Below, one piece after another: positions 51,918-61,354 of a stretch of 64,000 bases of DNA; position 1 is the stretch's first letter, and each line of letters opens with the position of its first letter. A program made the translations under genes and the position numbers. The notes under the pieces were generated by a model. That model saw nothing but the letters and a program-made list of their open reading frames with translations. It was not told where the DNA came from and did not search any database. Location: contig NZ_LGLV01000009.1 in NCBI RefSeq assembly GCF_001687365.1, positions 230,265 to 294,264 on the forward strand, read 5' to 3'. The stretch is from Pararhizobium polonicum. Lineage in GTDB: Bacteria > Pseudomonadota > Alphaproteobacteria > Rhizobiales > Rhizobiaceae.

Positions 51918-53399
51918 GTGAAGATACTTTCGGTGGCGTCGGAAATTTTTCCATTGATCAAGACCGGCGGTCTCGCCGATGTCACGGGCTCGTTGCCGAA
52001 GGCTCTGGAAGGCTACAATTGCCAGACACGCACGCTGGTTCCCGGATACCCCCAGCTGTTTGCCAATCTGCCCGATGCCCGGCAGATTTATTTCTTCCCC
52101 GATCTGTTCGGCGCTCCGGCCTCGCTGCTGCAAGCGCGCTACGAGCAGCTCGATCTGCTCATCCTTGATGCGCCCGCCCTCTACAATCGTCCCGGCGGTC
52201 CCTATCTCGATGAATGGGGCCACGATCATCCCGACAACTGGAAACGCTTCGCCGTCCTGTCCTATGTGGCATCGGCCATTGCCGGCGGTCTGATCGCGGG
52301 CTGGTCGCCCGATCTGGTCCATACCCATGATTGGCAGACGGCGCTGACTTCCGTCTACATGCAATATTCGAGCAATGCCAGGAAGGTTCCGAGCGTTCTG
52401 ACGATCCACAATCTGGCGTTCCAGGGCCAGTTCCCAACCTCGGTCGTCAGCCAGATCGGTTTGCCGCCGGAAGCGGTGTCGCTCGATTGCCTCGAATATT
52501 ACGGCGATGTCAGCTATCTCAAGGGCGGCATCCGCACCGCCAGCGCCATTACCACCGTCAGCCCCACCTATGCCCGCGAAGTGATCGCGCCGGAGCTTGG
52601 CATGGGCATGGCGGGGGCGCTCAGTTCACGTCCACGGGCGCTGACCGGCATCGTCAACGGCATCGACATGGATATCTGGAACCCGGCCACGGATGCCTAT
52701 CTGCCGGTCAAATACGACCACAAGAGAATTCGGCTGAGAGAACAGAATCGCGCCAGACTGCTGGAGACCTTCCGGCTGGATGGCGGACCGGGACCGGTCT
52801 TTGCCGCCGTGACCCGGCTGACCTGGCAAAAGGGCGGCGACATGCTGGCTGAGGTGGCGGAGGAGATTTCCGCGCTCGGTGGCAAGCTGATCGTGCTCGG
52901 CAAGGGCGAGGAGCATATCGAGACGGCGCTTCTGGCCGCCGCCGGCCGGCATCCCGATCGGATCGGCGTGCGGATCGGCTATGACGAAGCGACCGCCCAC
53001 CTCATCCACGGAGGCTGCGACGTCATCATCCAGCCGTCGCGCTTCGAACCGTGCGGCCTCACTCAACTGTATGCCCTGCGCTACGGCGCGGTCCCTGTCG
53101 TCTCGCGCACCGGCGGCCTGTCGGAAACGATCATCGATGCCAATGACGCGGCGGTCTCGGCCCGGGTGGCAACCGGCTTCCAGTTTCATCCGGCAACGGC
53201 GGAGAACCTGCGGTTTTCCATCCACCGCGCCTTCGCTGCCTATCGCGAGCCGAAGAAATGGGCGCGGCTGCAGAACCAGGGCATGAAGGCCAATTTTTCC
53301 TGGGAGCGAAGCGCCGGACAATATGCGGCCCTCTACGCCCAGCTCATTCCCGACCGCCGGAGAAAAGCGCCGTCCGCTCTGGCAAAGGCGGCGGAGTAA
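51918..53399 (+). CDS. glgA: Glycogen synthase (ADP-glucose type)
   Basis: 493-residue GT5 enzyme that extends glycogen from ADP-glucose. The ADP-glucose-binding KTGGLADV motif is at residues 15-22. The HDW motif (VHTHDWQTAL) and the C-terminal retaining site (RFEPCGLTQLYALRYGAVPVV, read as PSRFEPCGLTQLYALRYG) are intact. The GTG at 51918 (VKILSVASEIFPLIK) fits the family N-terminus; a GTG at 51909 is in frame and also possible. glgB, glgC and glgP are not in this window, so it is a solitary or second glgA. Confidence 0.93.
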   Translation: MKILSVASEIFPLIKTGGLADVTGSLPKALEGYNCQTRTLVPGYPQLFANLPDARQIYFFPDLFGAPASLLQARYEQLDLLILDAPALYNRPGGPYLDEWGHDHPDNWKRFAVLSYVASAIAGGLIAGWSPDLVHTHDWQTALTSVYMQYSSNARKVPSVLTIHNLAFQGQFPTSVVSQIGLPPEAVSLDCLEYYGDVSYLKGGIRTASAITTVSPTYAREVIAPELGMGMAGALSSRPRALTGIVNGIDMDIWNPATDAYLPVKYDHKRIRLREQNRARLLETFRLDGGPGPVFAAVTRLTWQKGGDMLAEVAEEISALGGKLIVLGKGEEHIETALLAAAGRHPDRIGVRIGYDEATAHLIHGGCDVIIQPSRFEPCGLTQLYALRYGAVPVVSRTGGLSETIIDANDAAVSARVATGFQFHPATAENLRFSIHRAFAAYREPKKWARLQNQGMKANFSWERSAGQYAALYAQLIPDRRRKAPSALAKAAE

Positions 53400-53595
53400 C
53401 GTCCTCTATCTGTCCACTGGCTCGTGCTTGAAAAGCCCAGATGTGCTATCCTTTTCGGGCCTGTTTTCGGGCGAACAGGAAAGTGGCAAAAACTTTGCCG
53501 GCACGCGATTGATGCGCGGGCAAAGCGCTCTATCTAGCCCTTGCTGACGATTGATGTCGTGGCGCGGAATTTACTCTTTTTCATTTCAGGTTTTC

Positions 53596-56469
53596 ATGCA
53601 AGCGGCTGCATCCGACATGCGATACCCGTTCCTCGCCGTGGACGGCGAGATCGCATCGCTGATCAATACCTTCGACTGGGCGCAGACATCGATCGGCCCT
53701 CTTTCGAGCTGGTCCACAGGGCTCAAGTCTATCGTTGCCGTCGTCCTGCGCGCCAAGGTGCCTATGCTCCTGATGTGGGGCGCCGACGGCGTCATGATCT
53801 ACAACGACGGTTTCGCGGCTTTTGCCGGCGGGCGCCACCCGGCATCGCTCGGCTCCAACATACGGGAGCACTGGCCCGAGATCGTCGCCTTCGATGCCAA
53901 TGTGCTTGATGCCGTGCTGGGCGGCGCAACACTCAGCTGCAGGGACCAGCATCTGGTGATCGAGCGCAACGGCGCGCCGGAAGACGTCTGGCTGAACCTC
54001 GACTGCAGTCCGGTCCCGGACGATGATGGCATCCCGGCGGGCGTGCTGGCCATCGTGGTGGATACGACCCTGCGCGTCCGGACCGAACAGCGCCTGCGCA
54101 TCGCCCAGGAGGCCGGTGGCATCGGCACGTTCGAGTGGTATCCGGAGACCGGAATGCTGGACGTGTCGGACGAGTATCGCCGGATCTGGGGCCTTGCCGC
54201 CGATGTCGTGGTAACGGATCGGCTTCTGGTCGATCTGCTGCATCCGGACGATCGCACCGCAAGCGGTCCGGCCAAACTCGGCCAGAACAATCCGCTCGAC
54301 TATGTCGAATATCGCCGGGTCGACGCCGCAACCGGAGACATCCGCTGGATCGCCCGGCGCGGCGAGGTGGTCTCCAGTCCCGAAAGCGGGCAGCGGCGCT
54401 TCATCGGCGTTGCCTTCGATATTACCGACCGCAAATGCGCGGAGGCTGCCATTCGCGAAAGCGAGGCGCGGTTCCGCAATCTGGCGCAGTCGATGCCCAA
54501 CCATGTCTGGACCGCTCGGCCGGATGGCCGGCTGGACTGGTTCAACGACCGCGTCTATCGATACAGCGGAGCGCCCGCAGGCACGCTCGATGGCGACGGC
54601 TGGGGCAGCATCGTTCATCCGGACGATCTGCGGAATGCCGCTGAATCCTGGGCGGCAGCGCGCCATGCCGGCCAGCAATATGAAGCGGAGTTCCGGCTGC
54701 GCCGGCACGACGGTGCCTATCGCTGGCATATCGCCCGTGCCGTATCGCTGCGCGATGCCACCGGCAGGATCGAGAAATGGATCGGCACCAACACTGACAT
54801 TCAGGAGCAGAAGATTGCCGAGGCCTCCCTTGCCGATCTGGCGGCGACGCTGGAGCAGCGCGTCGAGGCGCGCACCACGGAACTGCTCCAGACCCAGGAC
54901 GCCCTGCGCCAGAGCCAGAAGATGGAATCGATCGGCAATCTGACCGGTGGCGTGGCACACGATTTCAACAATCTGCTGCAGGTGATCGGCGGCAATCTTC
55001 AATTGCTCCTCAGCGAGCTGGCGGGCAACGACCGGGCCGAACAGCGTATCCACAATGCCATGGCCGGCGTCGCACGCGGCGCGAAACTCGCATCGCAACT
55101 GCTCTCTTTCGGCCGCCGCCAGCCTTTGGCGCCGAAGGTCGTCAATATCGGCCGGCTGCTGCGCAATCTGGATGATATTCTCCGCCGGTCCCTCGGCGAG
55201 GCGATCGAGATCGAGACGATTGTCGCCGGCGGCCTGTGGAATACCTATATCGACCCCGGCAACGTCGAGAACGCCATCCTCAATCTCGCCATCAACGCCC
55301 GCGATGCCATGGACGGCAACGGCAAGCTGACGATCGAGGCGGGCAATGCCTTCCTCGACAGCGACTATGCCCAGGCCTATGCCGATGTCCCGCCCGGGCA
55401 ATATGTCCTGCTCGCCGTCACCGATACGGGCACGGGCATGTCGGTGGAAACATTGGAGAAGGTGTTCGAGCCATTCTTCACCACGAAACCCGAGGGCAGG
55501 GGCACGGGGCTTGGCCTGTCGATGGTCTACGGGTTCGTCAAGCAGTCCGGCGGCCATATCAAGATCTACAGCGAGCTAGGCCAAGGCACGACGATCAAGC
55601 TCTATCTGCCGCGATCGCCGCAGTCCGAAGACGTGATCGTCGAGAGAGATGCCGGTCCCGTCATCGGCGGCAACGAAACCATTCTGGTGGCGGAGGATGA
55701 CGAGGCCGTGCGCAATACCGTCGTCGCCATTCTCAGCGATCTCGGTTACCGGGTCTTGAAGGCGAGGGACGCGCAGAGCGCCCTGACAATCATCGAAAGC
55801 GGCGCATCCATCGATCTGCTGTTCACCGATGTCGTTATGCCCGGCGCGCTGAAAAGCCCCGAGCTGGCGCGCAAGGCGCTGGAGCGGCTGCCGCATCTGG
55901 GCGTGCTGTTCACCTCCGGTTATACCGAAAACTCCATCGTCCATTCCGGCCGCCTCGATGAAGGGGTCGAACTTTTGAGCAAACCCTATACCCGCGAAGC
56001 GCTTGCTCGCCGGATCCGCCATGTGTTGGCCAAGGCGCTGCCACGCGCATCGGCGGTGGAGGTCCCGGCGCAGGAGGCCGGCATCGGGATGCGGCCGGAT
56101 GGCAAACAGACGATCCTGGTCTGCGAAGACGACTGGCTGATCCGCGCGAGCACGGTCGATATGCTCGAGGATCAGGGTTACGCCGTGCTGGAAGCAGCCG
56201 ACGCGAAGACGGCGCTTGTGGTCCTGTCCGAACGGACCGTCGATGTCCTCGTCACCGATGTCGGGCTTCCCGACATGTCGGGGGTGATGCTGGCGGAGCG
56301 CGCGAGGATCCTGCTACCCGGTTTGCCGGTGGTCTTTGCCACCGGCCACAGCGATGTCGAAGGCGTGACGCCGGGGCCGTTGGTGCAACTGGTCGTCAAA
56401 CCGTTTTCCGGCAAGACGCTGGCCGCCGCCATCGCTTTCGTGACAGGAGGCCGGGGGCTGGTTGGCTGA
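53596..56469 (+). CDS. Soluble hybrid sensor histidine kinase with PAS domains and two receivers
   Basis: 957-residue cytoplasmic kinase without transmembrane segments. Domain order: an N-terminal PAS-like domain (about 20-150), two PAS/PAC domains (about 165-290 and 295-420; PAC ends RRFIGVAFDITDRK and IEKWIGTNTDIQEQK), HisKA with the phosphorylated histidine in GGVAHDFNNLLQ (about 465), HATPase (NLAINARDAMDG; DTGTGMS; GTGLGLSMVYG), then two receivers. Receiver 1 (about 705-815) has the aspartate in LFTDVVMPG and lysine in LSKPY; receiver 2 (about 845-950) has VTDVGLPD and VVKPF. Both look functional. The start at 53596 is chosen by weak upstream CAGG; 53617 is an alternative. No partner regulator is adjacent. 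Confidence 0.92.
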   Translation: MQAAASDMRYPFLAVDGEIASLINTFDWAQTSIGPLSSWSTGLKSIVAVVLRAKVPMLLMWGADGVMIYNDGFAAFAGGRHPASLGSNIREHWPEIVAFDANVLDAVLGGATLSCRDQHLVIERNGAPEDVWLNLDCSPVPDDDGIPAGVLAIVVDTTLRVRTEQRLRIAQEAGGIGTFEWYPETGMLDVSDEYRRIWGLAADVVVTDRLLVDLLHPDDRTASGPAKLGQNNPLDYVEYRRVDAATGDIRWIARRGEVVSSPESGQRRFIGVAFDITDRKCAEAAIRESEARFRNLAQSMPNHVWTARPDGRLDWFNDRVYRYSGAPAGTLDGDGWGSIVHPDDLRNAAESWAAARHAGQQYEAEFRLRRHDGAYRWHIARAVSLRDATGRIEKWIGTNTDIQEQKIAEASLADLAATLEQRVEARTTELLQTQDALRQSQKMESIGNLTGGVAHDFNNLLQVIGGNLQLLLSELAGNDRAEQRIHNAMAGVARGAKLASQLLSFGRRQPLAPKVVNIGRLLRNLDDILRRSLGEAIEIETIVAGGLWNTYIDPGNVENAILNLAINARDAMDGNGKLTIEAGNAFLDSDYAQAYADVPPGQYVLLAVTDTGTGMSVETLEKVFEPFFTTKPEGRGTGLGLSMVYGFVKQSGGHIKIYSELGQGTTIKLYLPRSPQSEDVIVERDAGPVIGGNETILVAEDDEAVRNTVVAILSDLGYRVLKARDAQSALTIIESGASIDLLFTDVVMPGALKSPELARKALERLPHLGVLFTSGYTENSIVHSGRLDEGVELLSKPYTREALARRIRHVLAKALPRASAVEVPAQEAGIGMRPDGKQTILVCEDDWLIRASTVDMLEDQGYAVLEAADAKTALVVLSERTVDVLVTDVGLPDMSGVMLAERARILLPGLPVVFATGHSDVEGVTPGPLVQLVVKPFSGKTLAAAIAFVTGGRGLVG

Positions 56470-56567
56470 AGGGGCCGGAGGCAGGTGACAAAGTGTAGTG
56501 GCAATGATCTAACTCTCTAAATTGCATGAATATGCTGGCCGGGTGAGATCAGTTGAGGGAGCGGCGC

Positions 56568-58715
56568 GTGAAGAGGACTTTCGATATCCCGCTATCCGTC
56601 TTGCGGCTCTGGTTCGCCGCATTGCTGATGTGTGTGGCTGCGGTCTCCACCGTTCAGCCCGTTCTGGCGCAGACCGCCAGTCCGGCGGCATCGGCGGACA
56701 AGGTCGACCAACTCATCAAGCTGCTCGACGATCCCGAGATCCGCGCCTTGCTGAACAAGCAGACGGCTGCGCCGGCCGCTGAAGCGGACACGAGCATGTC
56801 CGCAACGGAATTCAGCGCTTTGGGACACAGGATACGCGACCATCTGCGCAAAATTGGCGAGGCAATTCCCCAGGTTTCGTCCGAATTCATGCGCGCCGGT
56901 GGCACCATCGCCGATGATATCAATGGCCACGGTCCGCTCGGCGTGTTCGGGCTTTTCCTGACGATGGTGCTGATCGGTCTCGGCGCCGAGTGGCTGTTTC
57001 ACCGCATTGCCAGCCGCAGCCGCATGCATGCGGCGCTGGCGCAGACGGATGGGGCAAGGCAAAATCCGCTGCACAGTGCCGGCCGCCACCTGTTTGCGGT
57101 GCTGGCGCCTCTGGTCGCCTTCAGCCTGGCGAGCCTTGGCCTGTTCATGGCGATGACCTGGCCGCCGCTTCTGGACGCGATAATGCTGCCTCTGCTTCTG
57201 GGTGTCATTGCCTGCCGCTTCGTGATCCGCATCGCCCGGCTTGTCCTGATTGGGCCGCGCACCGGCAAAGACGTTGCGGCCACAGCCGGGCTGGTTCCGA
57301 TCGATCGCGCTTCCGCAGTCTTCTGGTACAAACGTATCTTCTGGTTCGCCTGCGTCTTTTTTGCCGGCTGGGCTCTGGTCGGCGTGATGGTTGCGCTCAG
57401 CATCGAGCCCGGCGTCAGGGCCACGGTCGGCTACGCGCTCGGACTCGGCATGCTGCTGGTTGCCATCGAGACCGTCTGGAACCGGCCGGCGGCCATAGCC
57501 CGGCCGCATGGCCGCGGGGCCATGGAATGGGCGCTGACATTTTATCTGTGCCTGCTGTGGGGGCTGTGGGTGGCGGGCCTCGTCATCATCCTCTGGCTCG
57601 GCATCTACGCGCTCATCCTGCCGGGGCTCCTGAAGGCGACCACCGCGATGGCGCGAAATGCCTTCGGCGGCACGCCCGACGTTCCCGGCAGCGGCAATCC
57701 CGTGGTCGAAGTGCTGGTGGAGCGCGGGGCGCGGGCGATCATCATCACGCTTGCCGTTCTGTGGCTCGCCTTCCTCATCAACAAGCGATCGTCGATGTTC
57801 ACCGGTGAAGCGATGACCGACCGCATCATCCAGGGCGTTCTGGCGGGTGCGATCATCCTGCTTGTTGCCGATATCCTGTGGCAGATCGCCAAGGCGGTGA
57901 TCAACCGGACGCTGGAGCACGCGCAGGTTTCCACCGCCGACAGCGCGCATGCGGCGCGAAACGGCCGGCTGCTGACGTTGCTGCCGATCCTGCGCACCAT
58001 GCTGGCCATCGTCATCGCCCTGATCGCCGTGATGATGGTTCTGTCCGGCCTCGGCGTGCAGGTCGCCCCGCTGATCGCAGGTGCCGGCATCTTCGGCGTG
58101 GCCATCGGTTTCGGGTCGCAGACCCTCGTCAAGGATGTGATCAGCGGCGTCTTCTATATGATGGACGATGCCTTCCGGGTTGGCGAATATATCCAGAGCG
58201 GCAGCTACAAGGGAACCGTCGAATCCTTCAGCATCCGCTCGGTCAAGCTGCGCCACCATCGCGGCCCGGTCTTCACCGTGCCCTTCGGCACGCTCGGCGC
58301 CATCGAAAACATGAGCCGCGACTGGGTGATCGACAAGTTCACGATCTCGGTCGGCTACGATACCGACATCAACAAGGTCCGCAAAATGGTCAAGGGGGTT
58401 GGGGCGGCGCTGCTCGAGGATGAGGAGCTTGGGCCGCTGATCATCGAAACGCTGAAGATGAAGGGCGTAGAGCAGTTCGGCGACTACGGCATCGACCTGA
58501 GCTTCGCGATGATGACCAAGCCGGGATATCAGACGACGATCCGCCGGCGGGCCTATATGATGATCCGCGAGGCGTTTACCCAGAACGGCGTCGTCTTCGC
58601 GTCGCCGACAGTTCAGGTCGCCGGTGGCGATTCGTCGTCGGCCGCGGCGGCGGCTTCAACGGTGAAAACCGCGATGGACCTGAAGAAACTGGCCGAAAGC
58701 GGCGAGGGGGCCTGA
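56568..58715 (+). CDS. MscS-family mechanosensitive channel (large, YbiO/YbdG-like)
   Basis: 715-residue inner-membrane protein. A signal peptide ends VLAQ near residue 34, a periplasmic helical region of about 80 residues follows, and then about ten hydrophobic segments. The MscS pore and beta domain are clear: GAGIFGVAIGFGSQTLVKDVISG (about residues 505-527), VGEYIQSGSYKGTVESFSIRS and FTVPFGTLG. The last 60 residues are Ala- and Ser-rich. The GTG at 56568 has GAGGGAG 6 bases upstream; TTG at 56553 is in frame. Such channels open on osmotic downshock. Confidence 0.92.
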   Translation: MKRTFDIPLSVLRLWFAALLMCVAAVSTVQPVLAQTASPAASADKVDQLIKLLDDPEIRALLNKQTAAPAAEADTSMSATEFSALGHRIRDHLRKIGEAIPQVSSEFMRAGGTIADDINGHGPLGVFGLFLTMVLIGLGAEWLFHRIASRSRMHAALAQTDGARQNPLHSAGRHLFAVLAPLVAFSLASLGLFMAMTWPPLLDAIMLPLLLGVIACRFVIRIARLVLIGPRTGKDVAATAGLVPIDRASAVFWYKRIFWFACVFFAGWALVGVMVALSIEPGVRATVGYALGLGMLLVAIETVWNRPAAIARPHGRGAMEWALTFYLCLLWGLWVAGLVIILWLGIYALILPGLLKATTAMARNAFGGTPDVPGSGNPVVEVLVERGARAIIITLAVLWLAFLINKRSSMFTGEAMTDRIIQGVLAGAIILLVADILWQIAKAVINRTLEHAQVSTADSAHAARNGRLLTLLPILRTMLAIVIALIAVMMVLSGLGVQVAPLIAGAGIFGVAIGFGSQTLVKDVISGVFYMMDDAFRVGEYIQSGSYKGTVESFSIRSVKLRHHRGPVFTVPFGTLGAIENMSRDWVIDKFTISVGYDTDINKVRKMVKGVGAALLEDEELGPLIIETLKMKGVEQFGDYGIDLSFAMMTKPGYQTTIRRRAYMMIREAFTQNGVVFASPTVQVAGGDSSSAAAAASTVKTAMDLKKLAESGEGA

Positions 58716-58791
58716 AACGCCTTCGCCGGCCGAACCGGGAGGCAGGGCCGGACACAATGATCCGGCTCACCGCGCTTGCCGACACAGCAAT

Positions 58792-59172
58792 TTAGCGCTG
58801 GCGGGCCTTGCGGGCCGCATAGCGGCGATCGCGTTCGGCCTTGCGTTCGGCTTCGTCCGCGACAACACGGGCGATGCGCTCACGGGCCGCTTCTTCACGG
58901 GCCGTTGCTTCGGCTTTCGATTCCAGTTCGGCTGCGGCCGTCAGTGCCGCCGCTTCGGCGAGCTGGCGCTCGTTTTCTTCCTGCTTCAGGCGGTCGCGCT
59001 CGGCGCGGCGGGCTTCGCGGGCAGCCGCATTGGCTTGACGCTCGGCAAGCTTGGCAGCCAGCGCCGGATCGTCGGCCTTCGGGGCCGTTGCAAATTTCTT
59101 CAGAAGCTGCTGCTTGGCTTCGGCTGCGGCTTTGCGCCGATCGGCAAAGCCATTATCGGATGCGTGTCTCAA
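58792..59172 (-). CDS. Ala/Glu/Arg-rich helical protein, DUF6481-like
   Basis: 126-residue highly charged protein, almost certainly one long helix or coiled coil (AEAKQQLLKKF, AAREARRAERDRLKQEENERQ). The N-terminal NGFADRRKAAAEAK motif and the overall composition match DUF6481 proteins of rhizobia. No ATG fits the family start; a TTG at 59172 has AGGA 9 bases upstream and begins at the conserved DNGFADRR region. Function unknown. Confidence 0.78.
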   Translation of the reverse strand: MRHASDNGFADRRKAAAEAKQQLLKKFATAPKADDPALAAKLAERQANAAAREARRAERDRLKQEENERQLAEAAALTAAAELESKAEATAREEAARERIARVVADEAERKAERDRRYAARKARQR

Positions 59173-59390
59173 TCTTCGTCGTCCTTGTTGGTGAATGTAT
59201 CGTCGGTCGGTCGTGGCCGGGAAAGAATTTATCGCCTTGCCAGCCGACACAGGTGTCGTTTCGCATTTTGTGCTTCCTCAAGATAGGGTGGAAGCGGTAA
59301 AAAAACAGAGAGACTGCCGTCTTTCACGTCCTATTTCATGACGCGAAAGCATAACAGCGATATGGCGGCCGGGGAAACTGCGTCACGCAA

Positions 59391-59606
59391 TCAGCGTTTT
59401 GCGGATTTCCGCACGACTGCGGCCTTGACGGGCGCGGCAGCTTCCTTTTCCAGCCGCAGTTCGCGCAGCCGCAGGGTCTTTGCCTCGCGCTCAGCCGCCA
59501 CGGCGTCGATTTCCGAAATCGTCCGGTTGCGGGCCATGAACTGGGTCTGCGTCCTGCTGAAGGCGGATTCCGCCTGATCGCGGGCTTTTGTCGAATTCTC
59601 GGTCAA
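59391..59606 (-). CDS. Hypothetical 71-residue helical protein
   Basis: Charged helical protein starting with TTG at 59606 (TENSTKARDQAESAFSR), with AGGA 8 bases upstream. The C-terminal half (EIDAVAAEREAKTLRLRELR) predicts a continuous helix and ends in a basic tail (RKSAKR). It is like other short stress-associated helical proteins of rhizobia but no family is recognised. It is on the same strand as the cold shock gene and the DUF6481-like gene. Confidence 0.72.
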   Translation of the reverse strand: MTENSTKARDQAESAFSRTQTQFMARNRTISEIDAVAAEREAKTLRLRELRLEKEAAAPVKAAVVRKSAKR

Positions 59607-59692
59607 AATGATATCCTGGTGCTATCGCACCTGCGTTTCAGCCAGATCATTCTGTCGAAACGGTGTGCGTATTGGCCGTTCGGCCAAGAAAA

Positions 59693-59717
59693 AAGGCCAG
59701 GCAAGAGGCCTGACCTT
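59693..59717 (-). terminator. Terminator of the cold shock gene
   Basis: AAGGCCAGGC (59693-59702) and GCCTGACCTT (59708-59717) form a 10-bp stem with one mismatch. Read on the minus strand it is followed by a T6 tract, 67 bases after the stop of the cold shock gene. Confidence 0.75.
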
Positions 59718-59783
59718 CCATTGGATTTTTACCTCTTCAACGATGCCAGTACATCCGTGGTCACCGGAGAGGCTAGATCCGAT

Positions 59784-59993
59784 TTAGGCAGCCTGGAGCT
59801 GGCAAGCGGACATTTTGCCCGACTTTGCGTCGCGTTCCATCTCGTAGCCGATCTTCTGGCCTTCGACGATTTCGCGCATGCCGGCACGCTCGACAGCGGA
59901 GATGTGAACGAAAACGTCCGCGCCGCCGTTGTCAGGCTGAATGAAGCCGAAGCCCTTTGTGGAATTGAACCATTTAACTGTGCCAGTGGTCAT
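59784..59993 (-). CDS. Cold shock domain protein (CspA family)
   Basis: 69-residue single cold shock domain that binds single-stranded nucleic acid as an RNA chaperone. The RNP1 motif KGFGFI and RNP2 motif VFVHIS are intact. The start at 59993 ([10 protein letters not shown]) has AAAGGG 8 bases upstream. Such genes often have a long structured leader; the 416-bp upstream gap could hold one. Several paralogues are normal in rhizobia, so no specific csp symbol is given. Confidence 0.95.
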   Translation of the reverse strand: MTTGTVKWFNSTKGFGFIQPDNGGADVFVHISAVERAGMREIVEGQKIGYEMERDAKSGKMSACQLQAA

Positions 59994-60409
59994 AACGAAC
60001 CCTTTCAATAGCAACATCTATCCACCGCTGTACGACGCACAGCGGTCAGTAATCTCGATTTTTGAAGGGGGAAGTTCGTCAGAGACGCGACAAGCGCGGG
60101 CAGAAACAAATATCAGTCAAACAACTATCGATGGCCGAAGCAATAGACCGATCTTTCCGGTTTGTCAACTTTTGGTTTTTGATGCCGGAGAAATACGCCC
60201 TTTGATTGCGATCGTCTTTTCTTCACGTCACTTCGCCGCCGGCACAGTCCGCCAGCACCTGCCGGCCAATCTTCGAACAGTTTCCTTTTGCTGTTCACTT
60301 CTGGAAGACAATCCGTCCAGTCCCGCGCGTCTATCGCCAGGGCGGAAATGAGCCCATCTAGGGAGGTGAAACGGGGCCCGGGTTTCAGCGGGCAGAAAGG
60401 GATCAGATC
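59994..60409. other. Intergenic region: cold shock leader and divergent promoter
   Basis: 416 bp without a convincing gene. The part next to the cold shock gene is AT-richer and probably carries its promoter and 5' leader. A purine-rich stretch precedes the dioxygenase gene at 60410. Only scattered short open frames were seen. Confidence 0.4.
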
Positions 60410-61342
60410 ATGCTCACTCAGATCAAGGGACTGCATCACGTCACCGCGATGGCGGCGGACGCCCGCACCAACAACCGGTTTTTCACCGATGTGCTGGGCC
60501 TGCGCCGGGTCAAGAAAACCGTCAATTTCGATGCACCGGATGTCTATCACCTCTATTATGGCGACGAGACCGGCGCACCCGGCACGGTGATGACCTATTT
60601 CCCGTTCCCCGACATGGGCCCGGGCCGTCCGGGCACCGGCGAAGTCGGCACCACCGTGTTCTCGGTGCCGGAAGGGTCGCTCGGTTTCTGGAGCGACCGG
60701 CTTTCTAGCCACGGCGTTACCGGCCTGAAGGCGGAACAAACCTTTGGCGAAAAGCGGCTGAACTTTGCCGGTCCCGACGGCGACGGCTTTGCGCTGGTCG
60801 AGGTCAGGGACGACAATCGCCCGGTCTGGACCGCCAACGGCGTTTCCGGGGATCACGCGATCCGCGGCTTCCACTCCGTTGCCATGCGGCTTCGCGATGA
60901 AGGGGCGACAGCCGAGCTGTTGAAATTCATAGGGTACGAGACGCTGGAGGCCAGGGATGGCGTCACCCGGCTGATCGTGCCCGGCGGCAATGGCGCCGGT
61001 CTTGTCGATCTCGAAACCATGCCGAACATCCAGCGCGGCCAGCAGGGCGCGGGCTCTGTGCACCATGTCGCCTTCTCGGTCGAAAACCGGGAAAAGCAGC
61101 TGGAGGTGCGCAAGGCTTTGATGGACACCGGCTACAATGTCACGCCGGTGATCGACCGCGACTATTTCTGGGCGATCTATTTCCGCGCGCCGGGCGGCGT
61201 GCTGTTCGAGATCGCCACCAACGAACCGGGCTTCGACCGCGACGAGGATACCGCCCATCTCGGTGAGGCGTTGAAGCTGCCGCAGCAGCACAAGCACTTG
61301 CGGCCGATCCTCGAACAGCATCTGGCAAAGCTGGAAGGTTAA
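60410..61342 (+). CDS. Ring-cleaving dioxygenase/glyoxalase-family protein (MhqO-like)
   Basis: 310-residue VOC (glyoxalase/extradiol dioxygenase) protein with two tandem modules. Metal ligands are likely in KGLHHVTAM (His9-His10), SVHHVAFSV (about residue 215) and VLFEIATNEPG (Glu near 267). The family includes hydroquinone- and thiol-stress-linked dioxygenases MhqA, MhqE and MhqO of Bacillus. It is 12 bases upstream of a hydrolase gene like MhqD, the same pairing as mhqO-mhqD. Cytoplasmic. Role in detoxifying quinone-like electrophiles inferred. No MhqR-type regulator is adjacent. Confidence 0.87.
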   Translation: MLTQIKGLHHVTAMAADARTNNRFFTDVLGLRRVKKTVNFDAPDVYHLYYGDETGAPGTVMTYFPFPDMGPGRPGTGEVGTTVFSVPEGSLGFWSDRLSSHGVTGLKAEQTFGEKRLNFAGPDGDGFALVEVRDDNRPVWTANGVSGDHAIRGFHSVAMRLRDEGATAELLKFIGYETLEARDGVTRLIVPGGNGAGLVDLETMPNIQRGQQGAGSVHHVAFSVENREKQLEVRKALMDTGYNVTPVIDRDYFWAIYFRAPGGVLFEIATNEPGFDRDEDTAHLGEALKLPQQHKHLRPILEQHLAKLEG

Positions 61343-61354
61343 GGGAGAGACATC

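Noticed and set aside
53581..55557. 658-codon minus-strand open frame over the hybrid kinase
   Set aside because: Antisense shadow of the kinase gene, without motifs or a ribosome site.
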